The notes: generated from the sequence alone by a model not told the origin. 64,000 bases of DNA from Sphingomonadales bacterium (GCA_016872115.1 VHBC01000009.1:20189-84188); one strand, 5' to 3'; shown: positions 1 through 9,236, counted from the stretch's first letter. Made by a program: numbers and translations.

Positions 1-585
1 TACAATGCGCCCCACTGCAGGGCTACCCGTAAAGAAGATTTTGTCAAAGCGCTCAGCAAGCAATGCTTGCGTTTCTTCGATACCGCCTTGAACCACTGTA
101 AATACTGCCGGATCAAAATATTTAGCCACCAATTCAGCCATGCATTGTGCGCAATTAGTAGCTAATTCGGAAGGTTTCAAGATGACCGTATTGCCCGCAG
201 CCAGTGCAGCAATAGCCGGTGCCAAAGAAAGTTGGATAGGATAGTTCCATGCACCAATTACCAAACACTGCCCATAAGGTTCGGCGACTGTGTATGAACG
301 ACCTGGCAGATTCACCAAATTAGTTGTAACTCGGTTTGCGCGGGTCCATTTGGCTAAAGATCGCTGCGCTTCTTCGATATCCTTTATCAAAATAGCGACT
401 TCAGTCAAAAACGCTTCGTGTTCGGATTTGCCAAAATCAGCATGAACCGCTTTATAAAGCTGTTGCTCATTGTCTACGAGCATTTTTTTGAATTGCTTTA
501 ATAGAGCCTTTCTTTCATGCGTTGGTTTTGTGCGTTGACTGCGAAAATAGGCCTGCTGTGTTTGTATAATTTCTTGAAAGTGCAT
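1..585 (-). CDS. Aldehyde dehydrogenase, N-terminal part (cut by window edge)
   Basis: The minus strand reads 195 codons from the ATG at 583-585 to the window edge, so the C-terminal half is missing. The protein begins MHFQEIIQTQQAYFR. It carries the Rossmann-region signatures of the NAD(P)-dependent aldehyde dehydrogenase superfamily: AWNYP near residue 118, LKPSE near 141, and FTGSPAVG near 188 just before the cut. Members oxidise aldehydes to carboxylic acids; the lack of a long N-terminal extension and the motif spelling fit the class 3 (fatty/aromatic aldehyde) branch. The catalytic Cys and Glu lie outside the window, so activity cannot be judged. It is transcribed divergently from the VF530-type gene at 766. 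Family assignment is firm, substrate is not known. Confidence 0.93.
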   Translation of the reverse strand, partial: MHFQEIIQTQQAYFRSQRTKPTHERKALLKQFKKMLVDNEQQLYKAVHADFGKSEHEAFLTEVAILIKDIEEAQRSLAKWTRANRVTTNLVNLPGRSYTVAEPYGQCLVIGAWNYPIQLSLAPAIAALAAGNTVILKPSELATNCAQCMAELVAKYFDPAVFTVVQGGIEETQALLAERFDKIFFTGSPAVGRIV

Positions 586-692
586 GTGTAATGTGTGAAT
601 TTTGAATACTCGTTAGAACATTGGGTATAATAAAATGTTTGCATTTTCTTTATAAATGTACTGCAAACAAACTACGTTTGATAGGGAAGAAT

Positions 693-700
693 TATCTTTG
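693..700 (+). promoter_or_regulatory. Promoter -7 element ahead of the VF530-type gene
   Basis: TATCTTTG matches the Bacteroidota sigma-factor element TAnnTTTG exactly. It lies 65 bases before the ATG at 766. I see no good TTG at the usual 19-21 base spacing upstream, so this rests on the -7 box alone. Confidence 0.45.
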
Positions 701-765
701 ATATAAATCCATATCTATGAAAACTACAAAAATCACCTATCATAAATTGCAAAAGCAATAACTTC

Positions 766-993
766 ATGCAAGAACAACCCAATAATCCGTTGCATGGGGT
801 TAAATTAGCTCAAATCTTAGAAGAACTGGTCGAAAATTACGGCTGGGAGCACATGGCTTTTAAGGTCAATATTAACTGTTTTAAACACGAACCGAGTATC
901 AAATCAAGTTTGGTTTTTTTGCGACGTACGGCTTGGGCCCGTAACAAAGTAGAGGCTATGTATTTGGAAATGATACGAAAAATAAATGATTAA
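766..993 (+). CDS. VF530-type (DUF2132) small DNA-binding protein
   Basis: A 75-residue protein with the pattern of the VF530/DUF2132 family: NNPLHG at residues 6-11, LVENYGWE, NINCF, and a C-terminal FLRRTAWARNKVE. The family is named after a Vibrio protein whose structure is a compact helical fold; DNA binding is suggested for it but the cellular role is not established. Length matches the usual 70-80 residues. The TAA stop overlaps the ATG of the next gene by one base (TAATG), so the two are translated as a unit. A TAnnTTTG promoter box lies at 693-700. Confidence 0.85.
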   Translation: MQEQPNNPLHGVKLAQILEELVENYGWEHMAFKVNINCFKHEPSIKSSLVFLRRTAWARNKVEAMYLEMIRKIND

Positions 994-1385
994 TGACTGA
1001 GCTCTCACTTACCACCCCTGCGCTACTATTTTCATCAATTTCGTTGATCATGTTAGCCTATACCAATCGCTTTTTGGCTTATGCCAACATTATACGCAAT
1101 CTACATAGTGCTTACAAAAAGGATCCAAGTCATGTGTTAATGGCTCAAATAGCAAACATAAGAAAGCGCTTGTACCTTACTCGGTCAATGCAAATCTTTG
1201 GTATTTCGAGTCTTTTGCTTTGTGTGCTGGCTATGTTCTTAATTTATATTCAACAACAAACATTCGCCGTCTTCACCTTCGGTATGGCACTTGTCTTATT
1301 AATTGTTTCATTGGCACTATTGATTTGGGAAATACAAATCTCTGTAAAGGCATTAGAATTGCACCTTCAAGACATCGAGAAGTAG
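993..1385 (+). CDS. DUF2721 family membrane protein
   Basis: A 130-residue inner-membrane protein with three hydrophobic segments: about residues 5-28, a long one at 67-90, and 92-115, with a charged cytoplasmic stretch between the first two (RNLHSAYKKDP...NIRKRLYLTR). This order, and the conserved region before the second membrane helix, fit DUF2721, a widespread family of unknown function. It starts inside the stop codon of the VF530-type gene, so both are in one operon. Nothing suggests a catalytic site. Family call is fairly sure, function unknown. Confidence 0.8.
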   Translation: MTELSLTTPALLFSSISLIMLAYTNRFLAYANIIRNLHSAYKKDPSHVLMAQIANIRKRLYLTRSMQIFGISSLLLCVLAMFLIYIQQQTFAVFTFGMALVLLIVSLALLIWEIQISVKALELHLQDIEK

Positions 1386-1442
1386 TTAAATTTCAAAATT
1401 CGTACTGAGCGCTAAACTTTCTCTACATACTGATGTTTATCT

Positions 1443-1454
1443 GACGTATACGTC
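1443..1454. repeat. Perfect 12-bp palindrome just before the VWA gene
   Basis: GACGTATACGTC is its own reverse complement and ends two bases before the ATG at 1457. A site here could bind a dimeric regulator or form a short hairpin over the start codon. No second copy was seen nearby. It may also be chance. Confidence 0.35.
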
Positions 1455-1456
1455 TT

Positions 1457-2566
1457 ATGGTTCGCTCCACTTTTGTTTTTAAACCTTATGAAGCTCCGGA
1501 TCAAACACCGTTTGAGCGTCTATTTGACGTCTTTAGCGAACTCATCACACATACCTCTGGCGACGTTGAAGAGGCCCTAGACTGGCTCAAAATTATCGAC
1601 GAAGAATACAAACTGAGTACCCCAGAATACACTTTAGACGACTTCGTTGAGGAACTCAAAAAACGCGGTTATCTCAAAGAAGAAATCCAACCAGATGGTA
1701 AGGGTCCGTTGGCCATTACGGCCAAAACCGAGCGCATATTGCGTAAAAATGCCATGGAACAAATTTTTGGTAACATCCGTAAGAGTGGTAGGGGTCAGCA
1801 CAGTACCAAAAAGATCGGGCAAGGCGATGAAGCCACCGGCGAATACCGCGCTTTTCAATTTGGAGATGCTTTGGAGCGCATTGCTATGACAGAAAGTATT
1901 AAAAATGCCCAAATTCAAAATGGTATTTCGGATTTCGTCCTCAATGAACAAGACCTTGTAGTAGAGGACACCCACCACAAATCTCAAATGAGTACGGTCC
2001 TGATGATTGACATCAGTCATAGCATGATTCTCTACGGCGAAGACCGCATCACACCCGCCAAAAAAGTGGCGATGGCCCTGGCAGAATTCATTACCACAAC
2101 TTATCCAAAAGATACCATTGATGTGTTGGTTTTTGGCAACGATGCTTGGCCTATTCAAATCAAAGATTTACCGTATCTAAACGTTGGGCCTTATCACACC
2201 AATACCATTGCTGGTCTTGAACTAGCTATGGATATCTTGCGCAGAAAACGCAATACCAACAAGCAAATATTCATGATCACTGACGGCAAGCCGAGTTGTT
2301 TGCGTTTACCCGATGGGCAATATTACAAGAATAGCAATGGGCTCGATCAATTTATTGTCGAAAAATGCTACAACATGGCTGCCCAGGCCCGCAAGCTGCA
2401 CATACCAATCACCACCTTTATGATTGCCCGAGATCCTTATTTGCAATCTTTTGTAGAAGAGTTTACCAAATCCAATAATGGAAAAGCATTTTTTACGGGG
2501 CTCAAAGGTCTTGGCGAAATGATCTTCCACGACTACCAATCGAATAGAAAAAAACGAATTCAATAA
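1457..2566 (+). CDS. VWA-domain protein, partner of MoxR-type ATPase
   Basis: A 369-residue cytoplasmic protein with no signal peptide. A von Willebrand factor A domain fills residues ~178-365. Its metal-ion-dependent adhesion site is intact: D185-x-S187-x-S189 in MIDISHSM, a Thr near 248-250 (HTNT), and D276 in ITDGKPS. The N-terminal half is acidic and helical. Such proteins act with MoxR/magnesium-chelatase-like AAA+ ATPases in metal insertion or protein remodelling, like BchD with BchI. The partner ATPase starts 4 bases downstream, which makes a joint complex very likely. The client is not known. An upstream 12-bp palindrome may be regulatory. Confidence 0.88.
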   Translation: MVRSTFVFKPYEAPDQTPFERLFDVFSELITHTSGDVEEALDWLKIIDEEYKLSTPEYTLDDFVEELKKRGYLKEEIQPDGKGPLAITAKTERILRKNAMEQIFGNIRKSGRGQHSTKKIGQGDEATGEYRAFQFGDALERIAMTESIKNAQIQNGISDFVLNEQDLVVEDTHHKSQMSTVLMIDISHSMILYGEDRITPAKKVAMALAEFITTTYPKDTIDVLVFGNDAWPIQIKDLPYLNVGPYHTNTIAGLELAMDILRRKRNTNKQIFMITDGKPSCLRLPDGQYYKNSNGLDQFIVEKCYNMAAQARKLHIPITTFMIARDPYLQSFVEEFTKSNNGKAFFTGLKGLGEMIFHDYQSNRKKRIQ

Positions 2567-2570
2567 AGCA

Positions 2571-4031
2571 ATGCACGCAACCATCTCTACCTTAGGTCAG
2601 CTCAAAGCAGCTGGTTATGTCTCCAAAAGCATCAAAAATGAACTGCGCGATAACCTTATTGCAAAACTGCAGTCAGGTCAAGCCAGTTTCCCAAATATGC
2701 ACGGCTATGAGCAAACTGTTATTCCACAGCTCGAGCGCGCTATTTTGTCTAAGCACAACATCAATTTACTCGGTTTACGCGGTCAGGGCAAAACCCGTAT
2801 TGCTCGTTTACTTTTGAATTTACTAGACGAATACATTCCAGTGGTTTCGGGCAGTGAAATCAATGATGACCCACTGAACCCCTTGAGTCGGTTTGCCCGC
2901 GATTTGATAGCCCAACAAGGCGACCAAACACCAATTACCTGGTTGCATCGTTCGGAGCGTTTTTTTGAAAAACTTGCCACGCCCGACGTCACCATTGCAG
3001 ATCTCATCGGTGATATCGACCCAATCAAAGCGGCTACCCTTAAGTTGACCTACGCAGATGAACGCGTCTTGCATTACGGAATGATTCCGCGTGCCAATCG
3101 TTCTATCTTTGTCATCAATGAATTACCAGATTTACAGGCGCGCATTCAGGTGGCTTTATTCAATATTTTAGAGGAAGGAGATGTGCAAATTCGAGGATTT
3201 AAATTGCGTTTGCCCCTCGATTTACAATTTGTATTTACGGCCAACCCCGAAGACTATACCAACCGTGGCAGTATCATCACGCCACTCAAAGACCGCATTG
3301 GATCTCAGATTCTGACGCACTACGCCGCAGATATCAAAACAGCAAAAAAAATTACGTCACAAGAAGCCGAGCAACTCGAACAAAGAGCGGTTGAGGTGTA
3401 TGTTCCTGAACTGGCCAAAGACATCTTAGAGCAAATCGCTTTTGAGGCGCGTCAGAGCCCCTATATTGATTATAAAAGTGGTGTGAGCGCCCGTATGAGT
3501 ATCACCGCATTCGAAAATTTGGTCAGTACAGCTGAACGTAGGGCCATTCTCAACAATGAGAATCAAACAACGGTTCGATACAGCGACCTCATTGGTATGC
3601 TACCAGCTATTACGGGTAAGATAGAGTTGGTTTATGAAGGAGAGCAGGAGGGAAGCGCGTTTGTGGCCAATCAGTTGATCGGCGAGGCAACCAAAACCTT
3701 GTTTTTAACTTATTTTCCTAAAATTGAAAAGCTTAAAAAACAGGAGCAGTCTACACCGTATGACGCCATTATAGAATGGTTCAAGTCCGTAAATGCTTTT
3801 GAATTACCCGACGAAGCAAGCAATCAAAACCACGATGCAGCTCTTTTGAGCATTGCGCCACTCATTTCTTTTTTGGAAACGTATCAGCCCAATTTGGAGC
3901 CCAAAGACTTGCCGTTTTTGATGGAATTTGTATTGTGGGCGCTTGTGGAATTTAAGCAGTTGTCTCAAACCAAAACAACGGGCGGCATCTCGTTTAATGA
4001 TCTCTACAACGAATTGCTCAAGGGAATATAA
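2571..4031 (+). CDS. MoxR/magnesium-chelatase-like AAA+ ATPase
   Basis: A 486-residue AAA+ ATPase. Walker A is GLRGQGKT at residues 68-75; the Walker B region reads IFVINELP at 179-186, with Asn-Glu in place of the common Asp-Glu; EEGDVQIRG (201-209) and the sensor-1 segment FTANPEDYTNRGS follow. This spelling is that of the ChlI/MoxR clade. The last ~150 residues are helical and may bind the partner. The gene lies 4 bases after the VWA gene, so the products probably form a MoxR-VWA chaperone pair. No cobalamin or chlorophyll gene is adjacent, so a role in metal chelation is not supported here. No terminator was recognised after the stop. Confidence 0.9.
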   Translation: MHATISTLGQLKAAGYVSKSIKNELRDNLIAKLQSGQASFPNMHGYEQTVIPQLERAILSKHNINLLGLRGQGKTRIARLLLNLLDEYIPVVSGSEINDDPLNPLSRFARDLIAQQGDQTPITWLHRSERFFEKLATPDVTIADLIGDIDPIKAATLKLTYADERVLHYGMIPRANRSIFVINELPDLQARIQVALFNILEEGDVQIRGFKLRLPLDLQFVFTANPEDYTNRGSIITPLKDRIGSQILTHYAADIKTAKKITSQEAEQLEQRAVEVYVPELAKDILEQIAFEARQSPYIDYKSGVSARMSITAFENLVSTAERRAILNNENQTTVRYSDLIGMLPAITGKIELVYEGEQEGSAFVANQLIGEATKTLFLTYFPKIEKLKKQEQSTPYDAIIEWFKSVNAFELPDEASNQNHDAALLSIAPLISFLETYQPNLEPKDLPFLMEFVLWALVEFKQLSQTKTTGGISFNDLYNELLKGI

Positions 4032-4332
4032 GTTGATTGGACTCTTTTTTGGTGAAAAGCAGGGCCAATCTCGTGTTTTGGACGTTTCAATCACTGATTA
4101 GGAATCTCCATTTTTGGTTTTCAAACTCCAATTATTCACAACTGAATTCAACAGTTACAGGTACTTTGTAAAAGTGTAGTTTTTTTGTTTCAAGGCCTAA
4201 AAGGCATCGGGTTTATCTTATTTTTATTCGGTTTTAAAAGTTAATATCGATTGGCTCTAATTAGCCCTGCCTGTATACCCAATACAGTAAATGTAATCTG
4301 CTTTTCAAAACGGGTAAGGAACCTCAAAAAAT
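4032..4332. other. Non-coding stretch without recognised features
   Basis: About 300 bases between the AAA+ ATPase gene and the tRNA terminator. I see only weak inverted repeats, such as GGCT-CTAATT-AGCC near 4254-4267, and no ORF of credible length, promoter pair or known RNA motif. The sequence is AT-rich like other spacers here. Confidence 0.5.
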
Positions 4333-4333
4333 A

Positions 4334-4363
4334 AAAAACCCGGCACTTGTCTGCTGGGTTTTT
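4334..4363. terminator. Bidirectional intrinsic terminator next to tRNA-Arg
   Basis: A 12-bp stem (AAAAACCCGGCA with TGCTGGGTTTTT, one G-T pair) closes a 6-base loop. On the minus strand it stands directly 3' of the tRNA and ends in a T run; on the plus strand the right arm also ends in five T, so it can stop transcripts from both sides. Confidence 0.8.
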
Positions 4364-4366
4364 ATC

Positions 4367-4443
4367 TGGTGACCCCGGAGGGATTCTAACCCACAACCGC
4401 TGGAGCCGAAATCCAGTGCGCTATACAGTTGCGCCACGGAGCC
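4367..4443 (-). tRNA. tRNA-Arg (anticodon UCG)
   Basis: The minus strand folds as a full cloverleaf of 77 nt with the 3' CCA encoded. The acceptor stem pairs GGCTCCG with CGGGGTC, the D stem is GCGC/GCGC, and the anticodon stem is CTGGA/TCCAG around the loop TTTCGGC, giving anticodon TCG for CGA codons. The T arm is present (GTGGGTTAGAATCCCTC region). A TAnnTTTG box upstream at 4469-4476 and a terminator at 4334-4363 make it a single-gene transcript. Confidence 0.93.
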
Positions 4444-4468
4444 ATTGTACACAAAAAAGGTACGGATA

Positions 4469-4476
4469 CAAATCTA
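4469..4476 (-). promoter_or_regulatory. Promoter -7 element of tRNA-Arg
   Basis: On the minus strand this reads TAGATTTG, an exact TAnnTTTG match, 25 bases before the tRNA 5' end. No clear TTG at the -33 position. Confidence 0.45.
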
Positions 4477-4526
4477 ATACTTTCAGCCGATAATTGCCTA
4501 AATTTACATAATTAAAAACACTGACT

Positions 4527-7355
4527 ATGTTCAAAAATTTACTTGTTGTCCTTGCCACTCTAACTTGGAGCTCGTCATTTGCTCAAAACTGGCAGTCATT
4601 CACGGATTCCATCCCAACCTTGTCCTCGCCGCGTGCATGTGATTTGAACAACGACGGCATCAAAGATGTGGTGTTTGGAGGTGGTACCGACGGAGTGTAC
4701 AGCAATAATGGTATCATGGCCTACAATGGCGCTAATAGCGCGTTGTTATGGAAGCGACCTGCGCGTAACGAAGTGTTTGGCAGTGCTATTTTCAAAGATA
4801 TTACCAACGATGGCGTCCAAGATGTGTTTATAGTGGGTCGGCAGGCGCAATTGCTGGCTATAAATGGGTCAAATGGTCAACTCATTTGGGATTATTTTCC
4901 TTACAATGTCAATCCTGCAGACAGCGGTTTGTATAATTTTTATAATCCGCAGTTTATTGCCGATGTGAGTGGTGACGGCGTACAAGATATTTTGGTGGCA
5001 AATGGTGGAGACCACGCCGCTCCGGTTTGGGATACCACGCGCCCACCTGGGCATTTGATGGTCGTCAATAGCATGAATGGCCAACTTTTGGCTAAAGCCG
5101 TTGTGCCAGATAGCGCAGAAACTTATTGTTCTGCATTGGTAGCCGATGTACAGGGCAACGGTACCCAATGGGTTTTGTATGGAACTGGCGGCGAAACGCT
5201 GGGCGGTAGTTTTTGGGCTTGCCCACTGAGTGCTTTACTCAATAATACATTGGCGCCGTCAATTGTGCTCATGACCGACCCCCAGCTGGGTTTTGTGGCG
5301 CCCGCTTCTTTGATTAAAAATGCGTCTGGACAGTATGACATCATTATTCAGTCTTATGGAGGCAAGGTTTCAAAAATCAAAGCGGCCAACTGGAGCACCG
5401 TTTGGAGCTACGATTTACCCAATACGGAGTCTAGTGCCGAACCTGTGATCGGTAATTTTACAGGTAACTTTGCGCCCGACGTATTCTTGTCATTGGCAAA
5501 AGGAACCAGCTCCTCTTACACCGACTATTACCAAGTCTTGCTCGATGGTGAGTCCGGTCAAGAGGTGTTCAAAGACAGTATTGGCTTGCTGCAATTTGCC
5601 TCGGGTAATGCAATTGACCTCAATAACGATGGCCGCGATGAAGCAATTCTCTCGGTTAATTACATGCAAAGTGGCGTATGGAAACACCGTTTGGAAGTCT
5701 TTGATTTTGTGGCACATACCATTCAACCCTTGGTTGGCCAGCAAACTGGTGTCAATATCGGATCTACCCCGCTTTTTACAAATCTGGATAATGACAACTT
5801 ACTCGACCTCGTTTATGTCGTCAAGAAAGACAGCCTTAACCCAATGGGTTGGAAGGGCGTATATTTGAATAGAGTAGAACTCAGTTCAGTTTTTCCTAAC
5901 GCTGGTTTGGCATGGGGCTCTTATCTGAGTACCCAAAACAATGGCGTTTATTTTAACCAAACAACCAATTGTGGTCCTGGTAGCATTTTGTCGAATGTTG
6001 CCGTTACGCAACCGTGGTGTAATGGCAGTTCTTCTGGAGCCATCATTCCAGTAGCTAGTCTAGGAACGGCTCCTTACACCTTTTTGTGGTCAAACGGAAG
6101 TACCGCCCCACAGCTTCAAAATGTTCCAGCAGGTACCTACACTTTACAGGTTACTGATAATGCAGGTTGCTATGAAATCTATACCACTACTTTGGTTGAT
6201 CCATTTGTGATTACCTTTGGAGGTGTGGTGGCGCCGACCTGCCCTGGAGGCAGCAATGGTCAGGCGGTGGTAAACAGTTCTGGTTGCCCTTGTATGTTCA
6301 ATACCTGCCAGTTTCTATGGGACAACGGCGTGAGTGGTAAAACCAATTTGTCCGCTACAGAAGGCTGGAATACCGTCACTATAACCCACACAAATGGTTG
6401 TGTGGTGGTAGATTCCGTTTTTGTGCCTTATGCTGCCCCAGTAGTTAATAGCGCAACCCTCCAAATGGTTACTTGTAATGGTGCGGCCAACGGCAGTATT
6501 GACTTGGATGTCAGTTTGGTATTTGCTCCTCAAACTTTTGATTGGAGCAATGGGGTTGGTCAAGCCTACAACGCCAATTTAAGTCCGGGTACTTATGATG
6601 TAACTGTTACCGACGCACGCCCATGTACGGCAACGTATGCGTATGTCATTACCGAACCTGATTTACTTGTGTCGAATTACAACGTTCAGTCGGTCTCTTG
6701 TTCGGGTCTTACAGACGGCCAAGTAAACGCAACTGCCACCGGAGGCAATGGTGGCTACACTTATCAAATAGGTTCGTTGGTCAATACTTCTGGTCAATTT
6801 AATAATTTGTCGGCAGGCACTTATGTTTTAATGGTAAATGATTCTCTGGGTTGTGTTGCCTCCAATCAATCCATTCAAATTGCCGAACCACTTGCCTTGA
6901 CGCTAACCTTAAATGCTACATTGGCTTCTGGAGCTGGTAGCCTAGACGGAACGGCCTCAGCCACAGTTAGTGGTGGTGTTTCGCCGTATCAATACGCATG
7001 GTCAGGACCAAACACCCAGTCAGATAGTATGGCGGTTTACCTTGACGGTGGATGGTATACAGTGCTCGTAACTGACGCAAATGGGTGTAGTATTTCGGAC
7101 AGCGTTTTTGTCGATGTATTGGGTTTGAATAACCCCACTGTAACAAACCTTGAAGTTTATCCCAATCCGAGTACTGGACTGTTTAAATTAAATCTAGCGG
7201 TAGTACAGCTCGAAGTATTCGATTTGCAAGGGCGTCATATCACTCATTTTAACGATGCACAAGAAATTGATTTAAGCCATTTGGCCTCAGGTACTTACCA
7301 GCTTGTATGTACCATTGACAAGCGTACGCAAATATTACGGGTAGTGAAACAATAA
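4527..7355 (+). CDS. T9SS-secreted protein with FG-GAP-like and SprB repeats
   Basis: A 942-residue exported protein. Residues 1-19 form a signal peptide ending SSFAQ. Residues ~25-460 contain repeated Asp-rich motifs such as DLNNDGIKDVVFGG, DITNDGVQDVF and DLNNDGRDEAIL, typical of FG-GAP/VCBS beta-propeller blades. From ~490 to 865 come about five SprB-type repeats of ~70-80 residues; each starts near a Cys-x-Gly segment and ends GTYTLQVTDNAGC or similar. The C-terminus (~875-942) is a type A T9SS sorting domain (VYPNPSTGLFKL ... LASGTYQLV). It is therefore predicted to be cell-surface or released, probably an adhesin-like protein. A TAAATTTA box lies at 4499-4506. Confidence 0.9.
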   Translation: MFKNLLVVLATLTWSSSFAQNWQSFTDSIPTLSSPRACDLNNDGIKDVVFGGGTDGVYSNNGIMAYNGANSALLWKRPARNEVFGSAIFKDITNDGVQDVFIVGRQAQLLAINGSNGQLIWDYFPYNVNPADSGLYNFYNPQFIADVSGDGVQDILVANGGDHAAPVWDTTRPPGHLMVVNSMNGQLLAKAVVPDSAETYCSALVADVQGNGTQWVLYGTGGETLGGSFWACPLSALLNNTLAPSIVLMTDPQLGFVAPASLIKNASGQYDIIIQSYGGKVSKIKAANWSTVWSYDLPNTESSAEPVIGNFTGNFAPDVFLSLAKGTSSSYTDYYQVLLDGESGQEVFKDSIGLLQFASGNAIDLNNDGRDEAILSVNYMQSGVWKHRLEVFDFVAHTIQPLVGQQTGVNIGSTPLFTNLDNDNLLDLVYVVKKDSLNPMGWKGVYLNRVELSSVFPNAGLAWGSYLSTQNNGVYFNQTTNCGPGSILSNVAVTQPWCNGSSSGAIIPVASLGTAPYTFLWSNGSTAPQLQNVPAGTYTLQVTDNAGCYEIYTTTLVDPFVITFGGVVAPTCPGGSNGQAVVNSSGCPCMFNTCQFLWDNGVSGKTNLSATEGWNTVTITHTNGCVVVDSVFVPYAAPVVNSATLQMVTCNGAANGSIDLDVSLVFAPQTFDWSNGVGQAYNANLSPGTYDVTVTDARPCTATYAYVITEPDLLVSNYNVQSVSCSGLTDGQVNATATGGNGGYTYQIGSLVNTSGQFNNLSAGTYVLMVNDSLGCVASNQSIQIAEPLALTLTLNATLASGAGSLDGTASATVSGGVSPYQYAWSGPNTQSDSMAVYLDGGWYTVLVTDANGCSISDSVFVDVLGLNNPTVTNLEVYPNPSTGLFKLNLAVVQLEVFDLQGRHITHFNDAQEIDLSHLASGTYQLVCTIDKRTQILRVVKQ

Positions 7356-7405
7356 CTTTTTGATTTGCAATTTATTTGCTTATTTTAGAGCAAACTATTG
7401 CTTGT

Positions 7406-9022
7406 ATGAAACTGTTCCAAGCCCTTATTTTTGAGGCTATTTTTGCCTTGATTTTTTCGAAGGGGTTTGCACAACCCTTCCAAAACGACTGGCAACAATC
7501 CTACCAAAAAGCACGCGTTTTTATAGAAAATAAAGGACAATTTGATGCGTATCAAACACTTGAAACCGGCCCTATTGCTTACGCCATAGATTTTGGTTCA
7601 ACGCGTATTTTTTTCGGAACCAAAGGTATTCGGTATTATTTTTGAGAGGCACGCCAAACCGCAAAAGAAACCCGCGATAGCCTTAGGGCGCTGTATGCAA
7701 CTCAAGTCCCAATTTACAAAGAAAAGGAACAAATAGTCGGTAAGTTCGCTTTTAAAACGGATGCCTTTTCTATTCAATTTACAGGTCAAAATGAGGGTGT
7801 TGTACTCATGGGTAAGGAAATACAAGCGGCATATTACTCTTATCCTGAGGCCAGCGCTTGTCGTGCTTATCAGCGCTTGGTTTATCAAAATATTTATCCG
7901 TTCATCGATTTAGAATATACCGTACATCCATTAGATGGCCTTAAATATGCTTTCATTGTGCATCCCGGAGCTAATCCTGCACAGATACAATTGAAATACG
8001 ACCGCCCTGTCAGCATGGATTTGCATAAAGATATCCTGATCCCAACTGCTTTTGGCCCCGTTCGAGACCACGCGCCTTTTAGTTTTCAGGGCGACACGAG
8101 TAGGGTAGTGGCTTCATGTTTTACTTTAAATGGACCAACCGTTGGTTTCCAAATAGGCGCATACGACCATTCACAAACTTTAGTCATTGATCCCTGGACC
8201 CAAAGTCCCAACTTTGCAACCAATTGGGATGTCGTATGGGAATGTGAGCGCGACGGTGCTGGCAATGCGTATGCACTCGGAGGCATCATGCCCATGCAAA
8301 TTTTGAAGTACAGCGCTACTGGCACTTTGCTTTGGACTTACAGCACGCCCTTTGACACCTCCAATGTTTGGTTGGGCACTTTTGCTGTAGACAACGCAGG
8401 TAATTCTTATGTGACCGCTGGTTCAGTTGCTCAAATTCAAAAAATAAGCCCAGCAGGTGCTTTGTTGGTTAATAACCCGAGTCCTGGTGGCATTTTATCG
8501 AGTGCCGAATTCTGGACGATTGCCTTTAATTGCGATGAAACAGGATTGGTGATAGGAGGTACGGGAGGCGCGTTATTCCAACTCGATGCTGTAGTGTATA
8601 ATGTCAATACCACAACACTCAATATCAGTAACCAACAGTTTATTTCCAATGGCCCCACCACTAGTATTCCACCCAATTTGGAAGAGGTAAGGGCTATTAC
8701 CTCCGCGCCCAATGGAAAGTACTATTTCATGACCCACGACACAATTGGCTATCTCAGCGACAATTTTGGCGGCTGTCCGACGGGTTCAAGTTCTTTTTAT
8801 AAAGGTCCACATGGTGCAGGGTGGGGATACAAATGTGAAAATTTCCGCTACGACAACGCGGGTATCAATGCTTTGGCTACAACCGCCAATCATCTATATA
8901 TGCACCGCGGCAACGAAATTCAAAAACGCAGTTTGCAAGACGGGAGTTTGATACAGTCCAATGCCATTCCCGGTGGACAATTTGCAAGTGTATTTTTGGG
9001 CGGTAACCAAACGCGGTCGTAA
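7406..9022 (+). pseudogene. Decayed gene for a large secreted protein (DUF7948-type N-terminus)
   Basis: The ATG at 7406 opens a signal peptide (MKLFQALIFEAIFAL ... GFAQ) and then FIENKGQFDAY, the start of the DUF7948-type domain found in large T9SS or gliding-associated proteins of Flavobacteriales. The frame is cut by TGA at 7643-7645 after GIRYYF. The same frame then runs open to 9022 and carries the rest of the domain (AYQRLVYQNIYPFIDLEYTV, LKYAFIVHPGA) and a beta-propeller-like region (AFNCDETGLVIGG, LYMHRGNEIQKRS). It stops at 9022, well short of the usual PKD/sorting-tail region, which is not found downstream. So the gene has both a nonsense codon and a lost 3' end. A sequencing error could explain the TGA but not the missing tail. 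Confidence 0.75.
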
Positions 9023-9236
9023 GCGTGCATTCACATCTAAAAGCTGAATCTGGGCTCGGTTTAATTGGCATGCGCATATGACTTTACGGTTTCTAGTTTC
9101 TCAAAAGCGCCACAATTTCAGAGTGCCTTCGAGCTGCAATTTGGCTATCTGTTTGATTAGGGGAACTTATATTTTTTCTAATGATTCAGGCTCAACTAAA
9201 ATTAAATTGATAAATTCGTGTACAAAAATTTACAAT

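Noticed and set aside
717..761. Possible 14-codon leader peptide before the VF530-type gene
   Set aside because: Short, with no clustered codons or attenuator-like stem; not distinguishable from chance.
1634..2158. 174-codon minus-strand frame inside the VWA gene
   Set aside because: Antisense to the MIDAS-bearing coding region; no homology character.
5990..7120. SprB repeats as a DNA tandem repeat
   Set aside because: They repeat at protein level only; nucleotide identity among copies is low, so they are not a repeat array.
9078..9236. Long N-terminal extension of the small barrel protein
   Set aside because: The signal peptide begins at 9237; the upstream 53 codons come from the decayed gene's trail and lack similarity.
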